Positions 44,574-55,339 of a stretch of 64,000 nucleotides of DNA are shown piece after piece. The stretch spans positions 29,674,317 to 29,738,316 of the forward strand of contig CM071931.1 in the NCBI GenBank assembly GCA_016081115.2, in the 5' to 3' direction. The notes beneath the pieces are model-generated. The model was not told where the DNA came from. It did not search any database and saw only the letters and a list, made by a program, of their open reading frames with translations. The position numbers and the translations under genes are program-made. Every line of letters starts with the position of its first letter. Position 1 is the first letter of the stretch. Origin of the DNA: Rehmannia glutinosa. Taxonomy: Eukaryota > Streptophyta > Magnoliopsida > Lamiales > Orobanchaceae.

Positions 44574-45539
44574 CAGAGCCGGTTCTAAGTTTCGAGGAGC
44601 CTGGAGTGAATAAGAAAAATGGGGCCCTTGTGTTTACATATGGTCAAAAGAAAACTCTTTCTTTAGTGGCAGTGGCCAAGCCAAATCGCTCAAAGAGGAA
44701 TCGCCCAACAGAGTGAAAATCCGGCGACCTTTTCTTTTAATAGAACAAACTCGGAACCGTCGATTGGTGCATGGGTTGACTTTCTTTAAACGAGAAAAAA
44801 ATTAAAAATTAACGGTACAAATAATATTTCATTGATTTACCATTAAAAAAATAAGATATATGATAACAAAAATATAATACTCAACCTTTAATATTTCGGT
44901 CTTATTAAAAAAAATTGCAAAAAAAATTGTTCAATATAATTTACCATAGAGAAAATGATAAAAAAAAAACTAATAAAGTACATTGCTATGAAAAATTGAT
45001 CTTCTTGCATTTTTAAATTCTTCAATTCTATTTTTTGGTTTTGCAAAGGAAAAAAAATGGCAAATATTAAGGAAGAAATGAGGACTTAAAGATGAGCGGC
45101 TCTTTAATTCTTCAATTATGTTTTTTGGTTATACAAAAAGAAAAATGTATAGTTAGATTAAAAAAAAGTTAGATAGATAGGTGGGAAAAAAATAATTACA
45201 TAGAATGACAAAAAAAAAACCTTCACTTATGTTTTTTTTGCAAAAAGAAAAAATATAGTTACATAAAAAGGCAAAAAAGAAAACCAAATAGTTAGATAGA
45301 AGGGAAAAAAAAACTGGTATTTACTTCTATTGAGGAACATAAAAAGCATCACAATCGTTATGCTAAGATGCTCATTAATTTTTTTTTTGACGCAAGATGC
45401 TCATTAATATATCAACTAAGCATTTGATGAATATATCCAACATATATACTTGTAAAAAAAAAAAAAAAAAAATTGGGGCGCTCAAAGCAAGGCAGCTGCT
45501 GGCATGCAAGACTATACGCACGCCCCATGGCCGCCCCTG
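44574..45539. mobile_element. hAT-type non-autonomous element, TSD cgtacaag
   Basis: 966 bp with hAT-like terminal repeats (CAGAGCCGGTTCT at the left; the right end, complemented, CAGGGGCGGCCATG). It is bounded by perfect 8-bp duplications cgtacaag (44566-44573 and 45540-45547). The interior is extremely A/T-rich with many poly-A runs and no transposase ORF. Confidence 0.82.
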
Positions 45540-45547
45540 CGTACAAG

Positions 45548-46097
45548 AACACGAAAAAACACACAAAAATTATATAAAAAACATGGAAAACAATCTAGTT
45601 AAATAAAACAAATAAACGTGGGTGTATGATTCAAAATTTCAAATCGAAGATTTCTTTTAAATTATAAGATATTGCCTCCTAAACAAAGATTATTTAATTG
45701 GCCGCTGAACAAAATACCAATACAAGTTTGATTTATGAGGTGGAGAAAGGAAGAAAATATATTACATACGTAAATAGGGCCCCACCCAGCAACCAACAGA
45801 ACGATACCAAGTCAAAACAACTGTTACTTGTAATATAAAAATTAAAATGGTCCCCATTTCATTACAAAAGATTCGAATAACATTCCGCAACAGGTGTCGG
45901 GTGCCCAATCGGACGGCTGAAATAACCCAAAACAAAAAAAAAATTTAAAATTAAAATAAAATAAAAATTCGCCTAGTGGCATAATTCGAGTATCAAAAAA
46001 TGGCACCCTCAACCTGTTAACCGTGAAAACAACCTATTCGCCATCTCATACTCCCCACCCTCCACCCTGTTTTTCTCTGCCCTTCATTCATATTTTC

Positions 46098-46100
<3 letters not shown>
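45548..46100 (+). promoter_or_regulatory. Upstream region of the MGDG synthase gene
   Basis: AT-rich, no ORF. No certain TATA box was placed; candidates are the weak AT-rich blocks near 45820-45960. The (CT)20 tract at 46101 probably marks the start of the transcribed leader, as CT-rich leaders are common in plant genes. Confidence 0.4.

Positions 46101-46140
<40 letters not shown>
46101..46140 (+). repeat. (CT)20 microsatellite
   Basis: Twenty uninterrupted CT units about 470 bp before the start codon, in the probable 5' UTR of the MGDG synthase gene. Confidence 0.95.
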
Positions 46141-46143
<3 letters not shown>

Positions 46144-46210
46144 AGAAAATCAAAATTTTCTTGGTTTTGTTTCGCTTGTGGGTTCTTGAGATTTCCATCG
46201 CCATCAAAAG

Positions 46211-46567
46211 GTACAAAAAAATGTGTGCGCCTACATTTTTATGCATCTTTTGTTGCCCCTTTTCCTTTCAACTTGTTTGCCATTCTTGAATTTCTTGCCG
46301 TAAAAATGTTTACTTGAAGGGTTTTCGTAAATCCCTTCCATTTGTTTGCTTTAAGGTTGTACGTTTGTATATGCGTATGTATAAATATATTGTTTTTGAA
46401 ACTTTACACACTTTTCACATTCTGGTCTGAACACAAGAAAAGAAAATTTTCAAGTCCCTTTTTTTTGGAGCTTTAAGTATTTTTGGCTCTTTATTTTCTT
46501 GGATTTTCCTTTTTTAATTTTTCTGGGTGGTTGATTCTAACTGTTGATTAAAAATCCATATTTGCAG
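46211..46567 (+). other. Probable 5'-UTR intron of the MGDG synthase gene
   Basis: A donor aag|gtacaa at 46210/46211 and an acceptor atttgcag at 46567 bound an AT/T-rich stretch that contains short ATGs. Removing it leaves a leader without these upstream ATGs. Not proven without transcript data. Confidence 0.45.
46367..46374 (+). promoter_or_regulatory. P1BS-like site (GTATATGC)
   Basis: It fits GNATATNC, the site of PHR1-type phosphate-starvation factors. Type-B MGDG synthases of Arabidopsis are induced by phosphate starvation. A site of this degeneracy appears by chance about once in 4 kb, so support is modest. Confidence 0.35.
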
Positions 46568-46571
46568 AATC

Positions 46572-46615
46572 CCATATCTATATATACAAGTTTTGATTTG
46601 TATATATAGATATGG
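46572..46615 (+). repeat. Perfect 18-bp inverted repeat covering the start codon
   Basis: Arms 46572-46589 (ccatatctatatatacaa) and 46598-46615 with an 8-base loop. The ATG (46612-46614) is in the second arm. If the RNA folds, the start codon would be paired. Confidence 0.85.
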
Positions 46616-49600
46616 TGATGAAGGCGGCATCTCCAAGGCAATCTTTAAACAAGGTGTTCGAAAGAGTTGGGGTATATGGATTTGGTGGTGGTAGCACCCA
46701 GAAAAGGTGTAAATACGCCATTGAATATGAAGAAGAAGATGATGGGACCATGGAAATGGAGCAGATTGGCGCTGAGAGGACTAAAAATGTCCTGATTCTG
46801 ATGAGCGATACCGGCGGTGGCCACCGTGCATCGGCTGAGGCGATTAGGGACGCGTTCCAGCTCGAATATGGCGATGAATACAGAGTAGGCTAATTAATTT
46901 AATGATTTATTAATTTTAAATGATTTTACACCTCAGATTTTGGTTTGTTCTTAAGTAATTTCTTATGGAATTTTGTCTTTATTGAGAAATTCAAATTTTG
47001 TTTTAAATGTCTATGAATTATGAGGTTTTTTTTCTGTTTTAAATGTTTGGTTTTTTGTGTTGCAGCTCAGATTTTGGTTTGTTCTTGATTAATTTCCTCT
47101 GGAATTTTGTCGTTATTGAGAAATTTAAATATTATGGGTGATAAGGTCTATGGATTAGTGTTTGTTCATGAAATTTGTACTTATTTAGTGCTAATAGTGT
47201 TAGGCCAAGAATTTTAAAGTTGCTTTTCTGATATCAACTTAATTTGTGGTAAAGTTTCATCGATTTATGATTCTTTACTTATATTTGACTCCCATTTCTT
47301 GATTGATCATGTTCTAATTAATATTAGTCATCAATAATGTAATCTTCACTTGTGTACTGGAGAATTTGAAATAAACAAAAGCTAATTAAGTGGTGTTTCT
47401 GATGTCTCCGAACTTGTGTGATTGATTATGCAGATTTTTGTGAAAGATGTGTGGAAGGAGTACACGGGGTGGCCGTTGAACGATATGGAGGGGCAATATA
47501 AGTTCATGGTTAAACATGTCCAGCTTTGGAAAGTTGCATTTCATGGCACTTCACCTAAATGGATACACTCTGTCTATCTTGCTGCAATTGCTGCCTTTTA
47601 CGCCAAGTATGTTTACCTCTTTCTAACATACATAACAATTAGTCTATTGGCACCGAAAAGTTCATTGTCAGTTCTAAGAATATCCTAAATCGTTTGTTTC
47701 TTGATTATTCAGTTTCTTCATAACCTCAGCTGCATTTAATTTAGTGCATTCAATAATATGTAAAGTTTCTACTCTTTTTTTGTTTCCTCGTCTTTCTTTG
47801 TTTGGGCGATATTTTTGCTTACAGCTTATTCTTAGTTAGTGATTACGGATGATCTTAACTGAGGGAGTGTTTGCAATCACTAAAAAAAGTGTTTCTCAGC
47901 TTTTTGGCTGAAAAAAAAATCACTTTTTAGCATTTATAAATGCCATCTTCTGATTCTGCTTTATTTAATCATAATCTAAAAGCCGGGAGATGAGTGATTT
48001 AGACTGATTCTGCTTTTGGTTTGACGTTTACAAAAAACAGAAGTACTTTTACAAGTTTTTCACCAAACACTCTATCTGCAATACCAACTTCTGATTGTCA
48101 ACTACTTTTATTTCTGCTACAAGAAACCACTTCTAATAAAACAGAAGCTTTTGCAAACATTCCCTTAGTTAGAGGGTTAGTTAACCTATATCCATTTTCA
48201 TGATTTACATTAATTTTTGCTCCCACAGATACATTACTGCAGGCAATAATGTTCTTGGTTGATGTACTTCAAATTTCAGTATTTCACCATTTCAATTCTC
48301 CGAACTTGGCTTATTTGTTTTGCTATTTGTCCTTTTCAAGAGAGGTAGAAGCCGGTCTAATGGAGTACAAGCCCGATATAATCATTAGTGTCCATCCGCT
48401 TATGCAGCATATTCCTTTGTGGGTGCTAAAATGGCAAGGGCTACAGAAAAAAGTCATTTTCGTTACCGTCATCACTGACCTTAATACTTGCCACCGTACA
48501 TGGTAATAAAAATCATCACACATGAAAATTTCACGACATTTGGGATTGAAATGACACGAATTACTAATATGGGAAAAACTTGTTTGTTAAGGTTTCATCC
48601 ATCAGTAAATCGATTGTACTGTGCCTCGGAGGAGGTTGCAAAGAGAGCTTTGCTAGACGGCGTTGAAGAATCTCAAATTCGTGTATTCGGCTTGCCTATC
48701 CGGCCTTCCTTCTGCCGAGCAGTTCTTTTGAAGGTGATCCCATTTTCGTCTCTTTCTTATGTAATTAATCTGACACATTTTGATCTTGGTTTGCCTCTTA
48801 GGGAGTGTTTGCAAAACTCTGCTTTCAGAGTAAGTGATTTATTATAGCATAATTGAAAAGCAGTTGAGAATCAGAAGTTTTTAGTGTTTGCCAACATAAG
48901 CTAAAAGTTGATTAAATTATAAAGGAATATTTGGTGAATAAGTTGGAAAAGTGTTTTATTTGTGTGTATAAGTCAAACCAGAAGCGGAATCAAAAATCTA
49001 AAGCACCCTCCCTCTGCTTTTAGATTCTAGTTAAATTATGCAGAATCATAAACAGAAGTTAACATTTCAAACACTAAGTTACATTTTCAGCCAAAAGATG
49101 ACAATCACTTTTTTCAAGTGTTTGAAAGTACTCCCTTAATATGAGCTTCCCCTCCAATCTTTGATGAGAAATTGAATAGTACAATAATGCGGGATGGTTC
49201 GTTTATTATTTTTTTTTTTTTTCTAATTTTGGGTATAGGACGACTTAAGGACAGAACTTGAGATGGACGCACAATTGCCAGCCGTATTGCTAATGGGAGG
49301 CGGAGAGGGGATGGGCCCTGTGAAGAAAACGGCAAAGGCTTTGGGAGAGTCTTTGTACGATAAAGAACTCGAGAAGCCAATAGGACAACTGGTCATCATT
49401 TGTGGTCGTAACGAATCGCTAGCCGCCACATTACAATCTCTCGAGTGGAAAATCCCAGTCAAGGTAACAACATATGTTCTTGAAGAATCAGCAAGCTACC
49501 AAATAAACGTCAATTAATTAGTGGAGAGTTTACTTACTATCTTTGAACAAAACATACATAGAATTTTTAGCTTTACCGTTCTTGAACGTAGATTAGAGGA

Positions 49601-50585
49601 TTTGAGAAGCAGATGGAGAAATGGATGGGGGCTTGTGACTGCATCATTACCAAAGTACGCTATTTTTTTTTTTTTTTCGTATGCTCGATCTAAGATACGT
49701 TTGCATTTTATGTCCAAACAATTTGGACTGGTTGTTTACAAGATTCTTTGGGATAATGTAGGCTGGACCGGGTACAATCGCAGAGGCATTGATAAGAGGC
49801 CTTCCAATTATTCTTAATGATTACATTCCTGGCCAAGTAAGTGAATCTGAATGCTTGGTTCATTTACTTCTTGCGACTTTGCCTTTGTTTTTGGGTAAAT
49901 TAGAAAAACTATCTCTGAGGTTTAGTCTAATTACAAAAAAAAATGACAAGTGTCTCAATAAAGTATTATGAACATGCCTTATAGGTTTGTATTTGCTTAA
50001 CAAATATCTCTTCCCCACTCCTTAGGCTGGTATTTGTAACATATAAACAAATGTTGAGGGTATTCGTAATTTTAAAAGATAATTTGTTTTTTTTTTGTAA
50101 TTAGACTGAACCTCAAAGGTGTGTTTCTAAGGGATAGTTACGAAAAACCCCTTGTGGTTCGGACTAATTACAAAAAAACTCGTAGGTTTACAACAAACCT
50201 CAGTGTTTTTTTTTTGTAATTATCCCTTTTTCTAGTTAACCGTTCTTTTCCCCCTGATTATTGGTTCAAATGCAAAATAGCAACAAGATTGTGACTGATT
50301 TCTTTCATTTGGCATTGGCAGGAGAAAGGGAACGTTCCATACGTAGTCGAAAATGGGGCAGGCGTGTTCACCCGAAGCCCCAAAGAAACGGCAAGAATTG
50401 TGTCCGAATGGTTCAGCACAAAGACAGACGAACTCAACAGAATGTCTGAAAACGCGCTAAAACTTGCACAACCGGATGCAGTTTTCGACATTGTGAAGGA
50501 CATTCACGAGCTAGCATGTCAACGGGGCCCTTTATCGAACGTACCCTACATGCTCACTTCATCGTTCTCGAGCTTAATATACTAG
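46612..50585 (+). CDS. MGD2/3-like: Monogalactosyldiacylglycerol synthase, type B (MGD2/MGD3-like)
   Basis: It transfers galactose from UDP-galactose to diacylglycerol (family GT28) at the plastid outer envelope. Eight coding exons with GT-AG borders: 46612-46884, 47434-47606, 48341-48502, 48592-48733, 49239-49463, 49592-49654, 49762-49836, 50322-50585; 1377 bases, 458 residues plus stop, close to Arabidopsis MGD2/MGD3 (about 465-468). Motifs: TGGGHRASAEA (about 67-77), TGWPLNDME in exon 2, PLMQHIPLWVLKWQ in exon 3, GGGEGMGP (270-277), KAGPGTIAEA (346-355), GAGVF in exon 8. The N-terminus is short with no long plastid transit peptide, which separates type B from type A. Start: first ATG of the exon; a second ATG lies two codons later. 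One oddity: CHPTW, usual in the family, reads CHRTW here. Exons 1-8 look intact; MITEs sit in introns 2 and 4. Confidence 0.95.
47863..48164. mobile_element. Tourist-like MITE in intron 2 of the MGDG synthase gene
   Basis: 302 bp with terminal repeats GGGAGTGTTTGCAA and (complemented) GGGAATGTTTGCAA. The flanks are tga and tta, an imperfect 3-bp duplication of the TTA kind used by PIF/Harbinger elements. The interior has internal complementarity (cagaagt / acttctg). Confidence 0.7.
48801..49135. mobile_element. Tourist-like MITE in intron 4 of the MGDG synthase gene
   Basis: 335 bp with end GGGAGTGTTTGCAAA and complementary end GGGAGTACTTTCAAA, flanked by tta on both sides (48798-48800 and 49136-49138). 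It is the same family as the copy in intron 2. Confidence 0.78.
49880..50240. repeat. Diverged repeat in intron 7 (aattacaaaaaaa motif)
   Basis: Words such as ggtttagtctaattacaaaaaa and their complement-like counterparts (ttttttgtaatta) recur at both ends and in the middle. This resembles a widespread plant intron repeat. No clear ends or duplication were found. Confidence 0.4.
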
Positions 50586-51694
50586 AGAAGTTTCGTATTC
50601 ATCAGCAGGGACTAATTAATGTTTTCTTGCCTAGGTTTATGTACAAATAGTTTAAGAAATGATAGTATTCTTTTACCCTTAGAGTTGCTGCCCTAGCTAT
50701 AGGTTTCCATTGGAATCTCTGTCGTCGATTAATACCGATTTTACGAAAATGAGAAAAAAAAAAAAGTAAAATAGATTAGGGTGTGGGGGTTGAAATTTTA
50801 GTGGTGTTGTATTCTTTTAGGTGAATTTTACAAATTGGAAGCATGATTGATTTGTTGCAGTGTAAGTTTGGCTTTCTTTGCAGTGACCTTCATTTGTTGC
50901 TTAGTTAGTTTTTCTCATTTTGTAGATGAATTTTTAATTAAGTTACTTCCAATATTGGAGAAGATTATAGTGATCAGCAAGGGGAGACTTGTAAGGATCA
51001 CCTTATTAAAATGGTACTTAAAAGCGAGAAGCCAAGTACATGTTCATATTTATAACTTTTTAATATATATAATTTGTGAGTTGTTGGACAGTGGAAATAG
51101 GCATTACATGCTAATAACATAAAATTAAAAAATTATTGGAGAACAAGAAAACATAAAACTTACAGCATTTATATGGTTATGTTCCAATACCATAAGCAAG
51201 AATTTACTTATTTTATTCTTCCTTTTTTAATTATAAAATTTTTAATATATATGTCTCTTTCTAATGTGGGTCCAAATCCAAACATTAAATTTATTTTTGG
51301 TTGGAATCCTGTTTCCTTGCTTAGATTTTTTCCTGCCACCTAACTTGCTTCCCATTATTTATTTACAACTATACAATTTATTTTTCTATATTTCTTCTAT
51401 TTTTATTTTTGGACAGGTCATCTTCAGTGCCAAGCTTTCAAAGTTATATTAAAAATTTGACCAGCTGTATACAATTATGTACTCAATAAAGTTTTAGGCC
51501 ATGTTTGAGGTCCCTCAAGTTTTGCTCTATAATGTGTGATTGAAACAAATAGATATTTCAAGAGATGATTAAAGCAATTAATACTATATAATAATGACAG
51601 AAATAAATTTCCAATTAAGTCATGATGCTGTAATTAAGTGAGAGTAGGAAATAATTTTACTTCTTTTTGTTGTTTTTGCTTTTTAAGAAACCTA
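50586..51694. other. 3' flank of the MGDG synthase gene
   Basis: The 3' UTR starts at 50586. No strong poly-A signal lies close by; an AATAAA occurs at 51484-51489. The rest is AT-rich DNA without ORFs of interest. Confidence 0.5.
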
Positions 51695-52105
51695 GGCTGC
51701 GATTGGATGTGAGCGAAAATTCATTTTCGTTCCGCTGGAGAATTTTTTTTGACCAAACATGCGATTGTTTATGAAAATTTTCAGAAAATATATTATTCTT
51801 TCACTTTCACTTTTTCTCACTTTTTCTTTCACCAATCACATCTACACATTTTTTTCACAAAAAACTAATCATTATTACACATTATCCCACAAATTTCACT
51901 ATTCATTCACCCACACATTTCTAACTACCAATCACATCCAATCATTATTTTACTATTTTCTCATCAAATCAATTTTCATCATTATTTTTTCATCTCACAT
52001 CCAATCACACTCTCAAAATTCATCTTTTTTCTCCCAATTTTTTTTTCACTACTATTCTCTAGCAAAATGAAAATTTTCAAAATGAAAATATATCCAATCG
52101 CACCC
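51695..52105. mobile_element. Tourist-like MITE, TSD cta
   Basis: 411 bp. The left end GGCTGCGATTGGATGT and the complemented right end GGGTGCGATTGGATAT match at 14 of 16 bases. The 3-bp flanks are cta on both sides (51692-51694 and 52106-52108). The interior is full of tttcac / gaaaatt words and has no ORF with known homology. Confidence 0.8.
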
Positions 52106-52480
52106 CTATGTTTTGGTGGGAAGTGACTGATATAATGCCAAAAGTATGAGTCTTAATCGAAGTAAGGCCCATTGGTGGCAGCTGGAGCTATGTGACTGGT
52201 GCTGTCCATTATTTGACTTAAATGCTGAATTTTATTGTAAACTTTGTGGGAATAATTCTTGGTCAATTATTGGGGAGCCAGATGGGATATCACTTATTAT
52301 AAGTTACAACTAGGGGTATTTAATTCCAATAATAATCTTTCTTCAAAGAAAAAAATCCCAATAAAAATCTTGATGGGGTCATAGATAACAACCTCTGGGC
52401 ACACGACCTGAGATATTTTACAACTTTTAATATATGTATGAATAAGACAGATAATATTAAAGAATAATTTCTCTAATAAA
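52106..52480. other. Short intergenic stretch
   Basis: No ORF, repeat or known signal recognised. Confidence 0.5.
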
Positions 52481-52775
52481 CACTGCAAGAAAATCTACCT
52501 ACAAATTTTAAAATAATTTGATAATTGTAAATTGTAAGTAAAATCGTTGTAGAAAAAATTATTGTAGGTAAATATTACCAACAAAATCTAATACTGTTGG
52601 TAAATAATACCTACAGTATTTCTGTTGGTAAATTTAAAAATTATCGATGATTTGTCGGTAAATTGTCAGTATAATATGGAGAAAAATAATATATTTATTA
52701 TGTAGGTAATTGTAAATTTAGTAACAAAATCATTTATATCGGTAATTCTTTTGATAAACTAGAATTTTCTTGTTG
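52481..52775. mobile_element. CACTA-like MITE
   Basis: It begins CACTGCAAGAAAATCTACC; the complemented right end is CAACAAGAAAATTCTAG. Near both ends the words ttggtaa and taggtaa repeat many times in both directions, as CACTA subterminal repeats do. No clear 3-bp duplication, so the ends may be off by a few bases. Confidence 0.55.
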
Positions 52776-52839
52776 TCCAAAAAGTCAAGAAATCTTAAAT
52801 TTTCAACAGATTAATGACAAGATGATTCTGTTGGAAAAA

Positions 52840-53994
52840 TGTGTTGGTGTATATCACACGGCTACAAAATTTTGAGCAGAGTATTTGTAGTAAATCGAAA
52901 TGTCGAGGCAAGAGTTGGACTCTTTCTCTTTAAGACGAGATTGTCCTGCTCACGGTGCGTACAAGATATGGCAATTGTCTCTCAAGATACAACGACAACT
53001 TTCTTGCGATAGTTGCACTACAAATCGCAAGAACGATGAACACTCTGGTGTTTTTGTACTTTCTTTTACTGAACTTATGCAGACAAATGCTTGAAATTCG
53101 AGATGCTTTGATGCTGAAATGAGTATGAATTCAAAAATTTCTGATGCAAAATGAATTTTGGGGACCGCTATTTATAGAGCTTCTTGTGACTCTTCAGATT
53201 GGGTGTAACCCCAGGTTCGGATCAATCGTGACCGTCAGATCGCGCCCTGTGATCAACAACTGCAATAATCTGATGGTCCAGATCGCATCCAACTGAAGTA
53301 TCACACCCCTTGGCATACATCCCTGCACACTGGACAGTCGGGTCCAGTCATAGTTCCCTGTCAGCAAACAGACGTGTCCAATCAGCTCCAGCATGCCACG
53401 TGTCGCCACCTGAACGACTATGCTAAGTCACTGCCACCCTGCCACGTCACCGAGCTACTGGACCGAACCCTGGTTCAATTTTTTCAAAACTTTAAGGCTC
53501 CTCAAAGCTCTTCGCGACGATGCGTACGTGAGAAATGCACCTCTAAAGCGCCCAATGCGACTATGTGCGACGTGCGCGGGCCCAGCTCCGGCGGAGCACC
53601 GTCCTTGGTGCTATTTGAACTAGCCAAAGGCTAGTCAAAATTGATTTGGTCTACTAGGGTGTACCATAAGGAGCTCCACATGATTACTCCTTATTAGTGG
53701 TGAAGCTCTTTATAAACTAGTCAAACATTTAATATATTTCCTATGTGAGATATGACTTTTCATATTTCCACCCCTTTATATTCCATATATAAAAGGCATT
53801 TAAGTGGCTAACTTTATGCATTTATTTCTCATTCACCCCATATTGGTTTTGAGAAATTCAAAATTCTAAACCCATCTACCCGCGGTGTAGTAGATTACGT
53901 TTATCTCATTTATTTCATAAAATAAATAAATTAACACACTTAATTAATTGGTCAAAATCGGGTCAACACTCAATTTCTAAAACCAATTTCAACA
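52840..53994 (-). mobile_element. Copia-type LTR (minus), left end uncertain
   Basis: The right end reads (minus) TGTTGAAATTGG after the tract gtgagggat, matching the arrangement at 63900-63910 in copia D. A TATA box (minus CTATAAATAGC) lies at 53167-53178. A GC-rich block with gtgcgacgtgcgcgggcc words (53510-53605) is upstream of it on that strand. The left border was not fixed. Confidence 0.55.
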
Positions 53995-55024
53995 ATCCCT
54001 CACATGAATGATAATAAATACACATGAGTATATATGTTGGGCAAACAGACTTTAGTTATGTGGTTTTAGAAAGAAAAAATATATATGTTTTCGATTTCAA
54101 TATGCATGCAATCTTGAATTTGTTTGGTGCGTTGTATGATCAGTTTCATGCTTTCTGATACAATTTTGAAGTAGTTCGTGGTTATATTATAAATTTTGTA
54201 ATCATGTTGGATGTTAAGTTTGTTGGTCCTGTAAGTTTCGGATGCGTTAGATTAATATATTTGTTTTGCCATCATGTTTTCGGAAACCCCGACACATGTT
54301 TCTATTAATGTATTCTTATTCCTTTAGAATAGTGCCTATTTTATATAGATACAGATTCATGATCATATTAAGTTGGCTTTTGAAAATTGAGATTTGAGTC
54401 TTGATTTGTGTATTCTATTTGCAATCTATTTTTTTTGCAATTCAGATTTTTTTTAGATTTTTTTTGATTTTTGGTCGATTTATAATATTTTTGCAATATA
54501 CGATCAAATTTGAATATTTGTTATTTATTCTCTTGTCAAAGATGCAATTCAGATTGTTTTTTTTAGTATTCTGTATTAGGAAACTTTGCATGTTTCTGGT
54601 CGATTTATAATATTTTGGTTATAAACATATATACGATCAAATTTGAATATTTGTTATATTCATTCTCAATTTTGTCAAAGATGATTTCATTACAAACTCA
54701 TATGCAAATTAGATTTTCTATTGAAATTGATTACTGTAATATGAGTACAATTTTTTGTGAAAATATATTAGATATATACCAATTTAATTCTTGGTTTTCT
54801 GTACAAGTTTATGAGTCTTACTTGGAAATGAGAAGAATTATTGTATGATTCTACTAATGATATTTACTCGAAGGATTTCTGGAAATCCACATGTGTGCAA
54901 AGAATTGCACAGTGTTTGTTTCATTCATCTTTGACAACAAAGTTGATGAATTAGAAATAATTGATTATATATTTGCATATTGCTTAGAAACTGTTTGCAA
55001 CAGTGATTAGAGGAAACTGATGAG
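53995..55024. other. Remnant of a minus-strand copia 3' end and degenerate DNA
   Basis: The first about 100 bases, complemented, resemble the sequence just before the 3' LTR of copia D (63815-63907), so part of the internal region of the minus LTR's element remains. The rest to about 54850 is T-rich with no gene. After 54850 a decayed copia protease region may begin. Confidence 0.45.
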
Positions 55025-55339
55025 TTGTTCATTTTCTGTTTTTCTAACATCAATGGATGGAACTACAATAGTTTATCCTACAAGTTTGTACTCATCAAAA
55101 ATGATGCTTATGTGAGGAAGGGTTGCCATTGTGATGGAATATTCAATGATGCTTATATGCTTGAGTCTTCTTTTTCATGGCATAATAGATTAGGGCATGC
55201 AAATTTCAAATCTGTTTGTCGAATGATAGATTTGAATTTATTGCCTAATTTGCAATTTGATCCTAATCATGAATGTCAAATATGTGTTGAAGCAACGTTA
55301 GCTAAAACACCATATAATTCTATTGAAAGGATTACCACT
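55025..55339 (+). pseudogene. Copia GAG-pre-integrase (D)
   Basis: The frame shows FSWHNRLGHANFKSV and HECQICVEATLAKTPY, the His/Cys zinc-binding pre-integrase domain. It is cut by element E at 55340 and continues at 61944. Confidence 0.8.

Noticed and set aside
46023..46289. ORF 46023-46289 with a run of Leu-Ser
   Set aside because: It is a translation of the (CT)20 tract and the probable leader of the MGDG synthase gene.
47422..47688. ORF 47422-47688 as a separate gene
   Set aside because: It is exon 2 of the MGDG synthase gene with intron sequence at both ends.
51759..52070. ORF 51759-52070, Phe/Ser/His-rich
   Set aside because: It lies entirely inside the MITE 51695-52105 and reflects its ttcac-rich interior.
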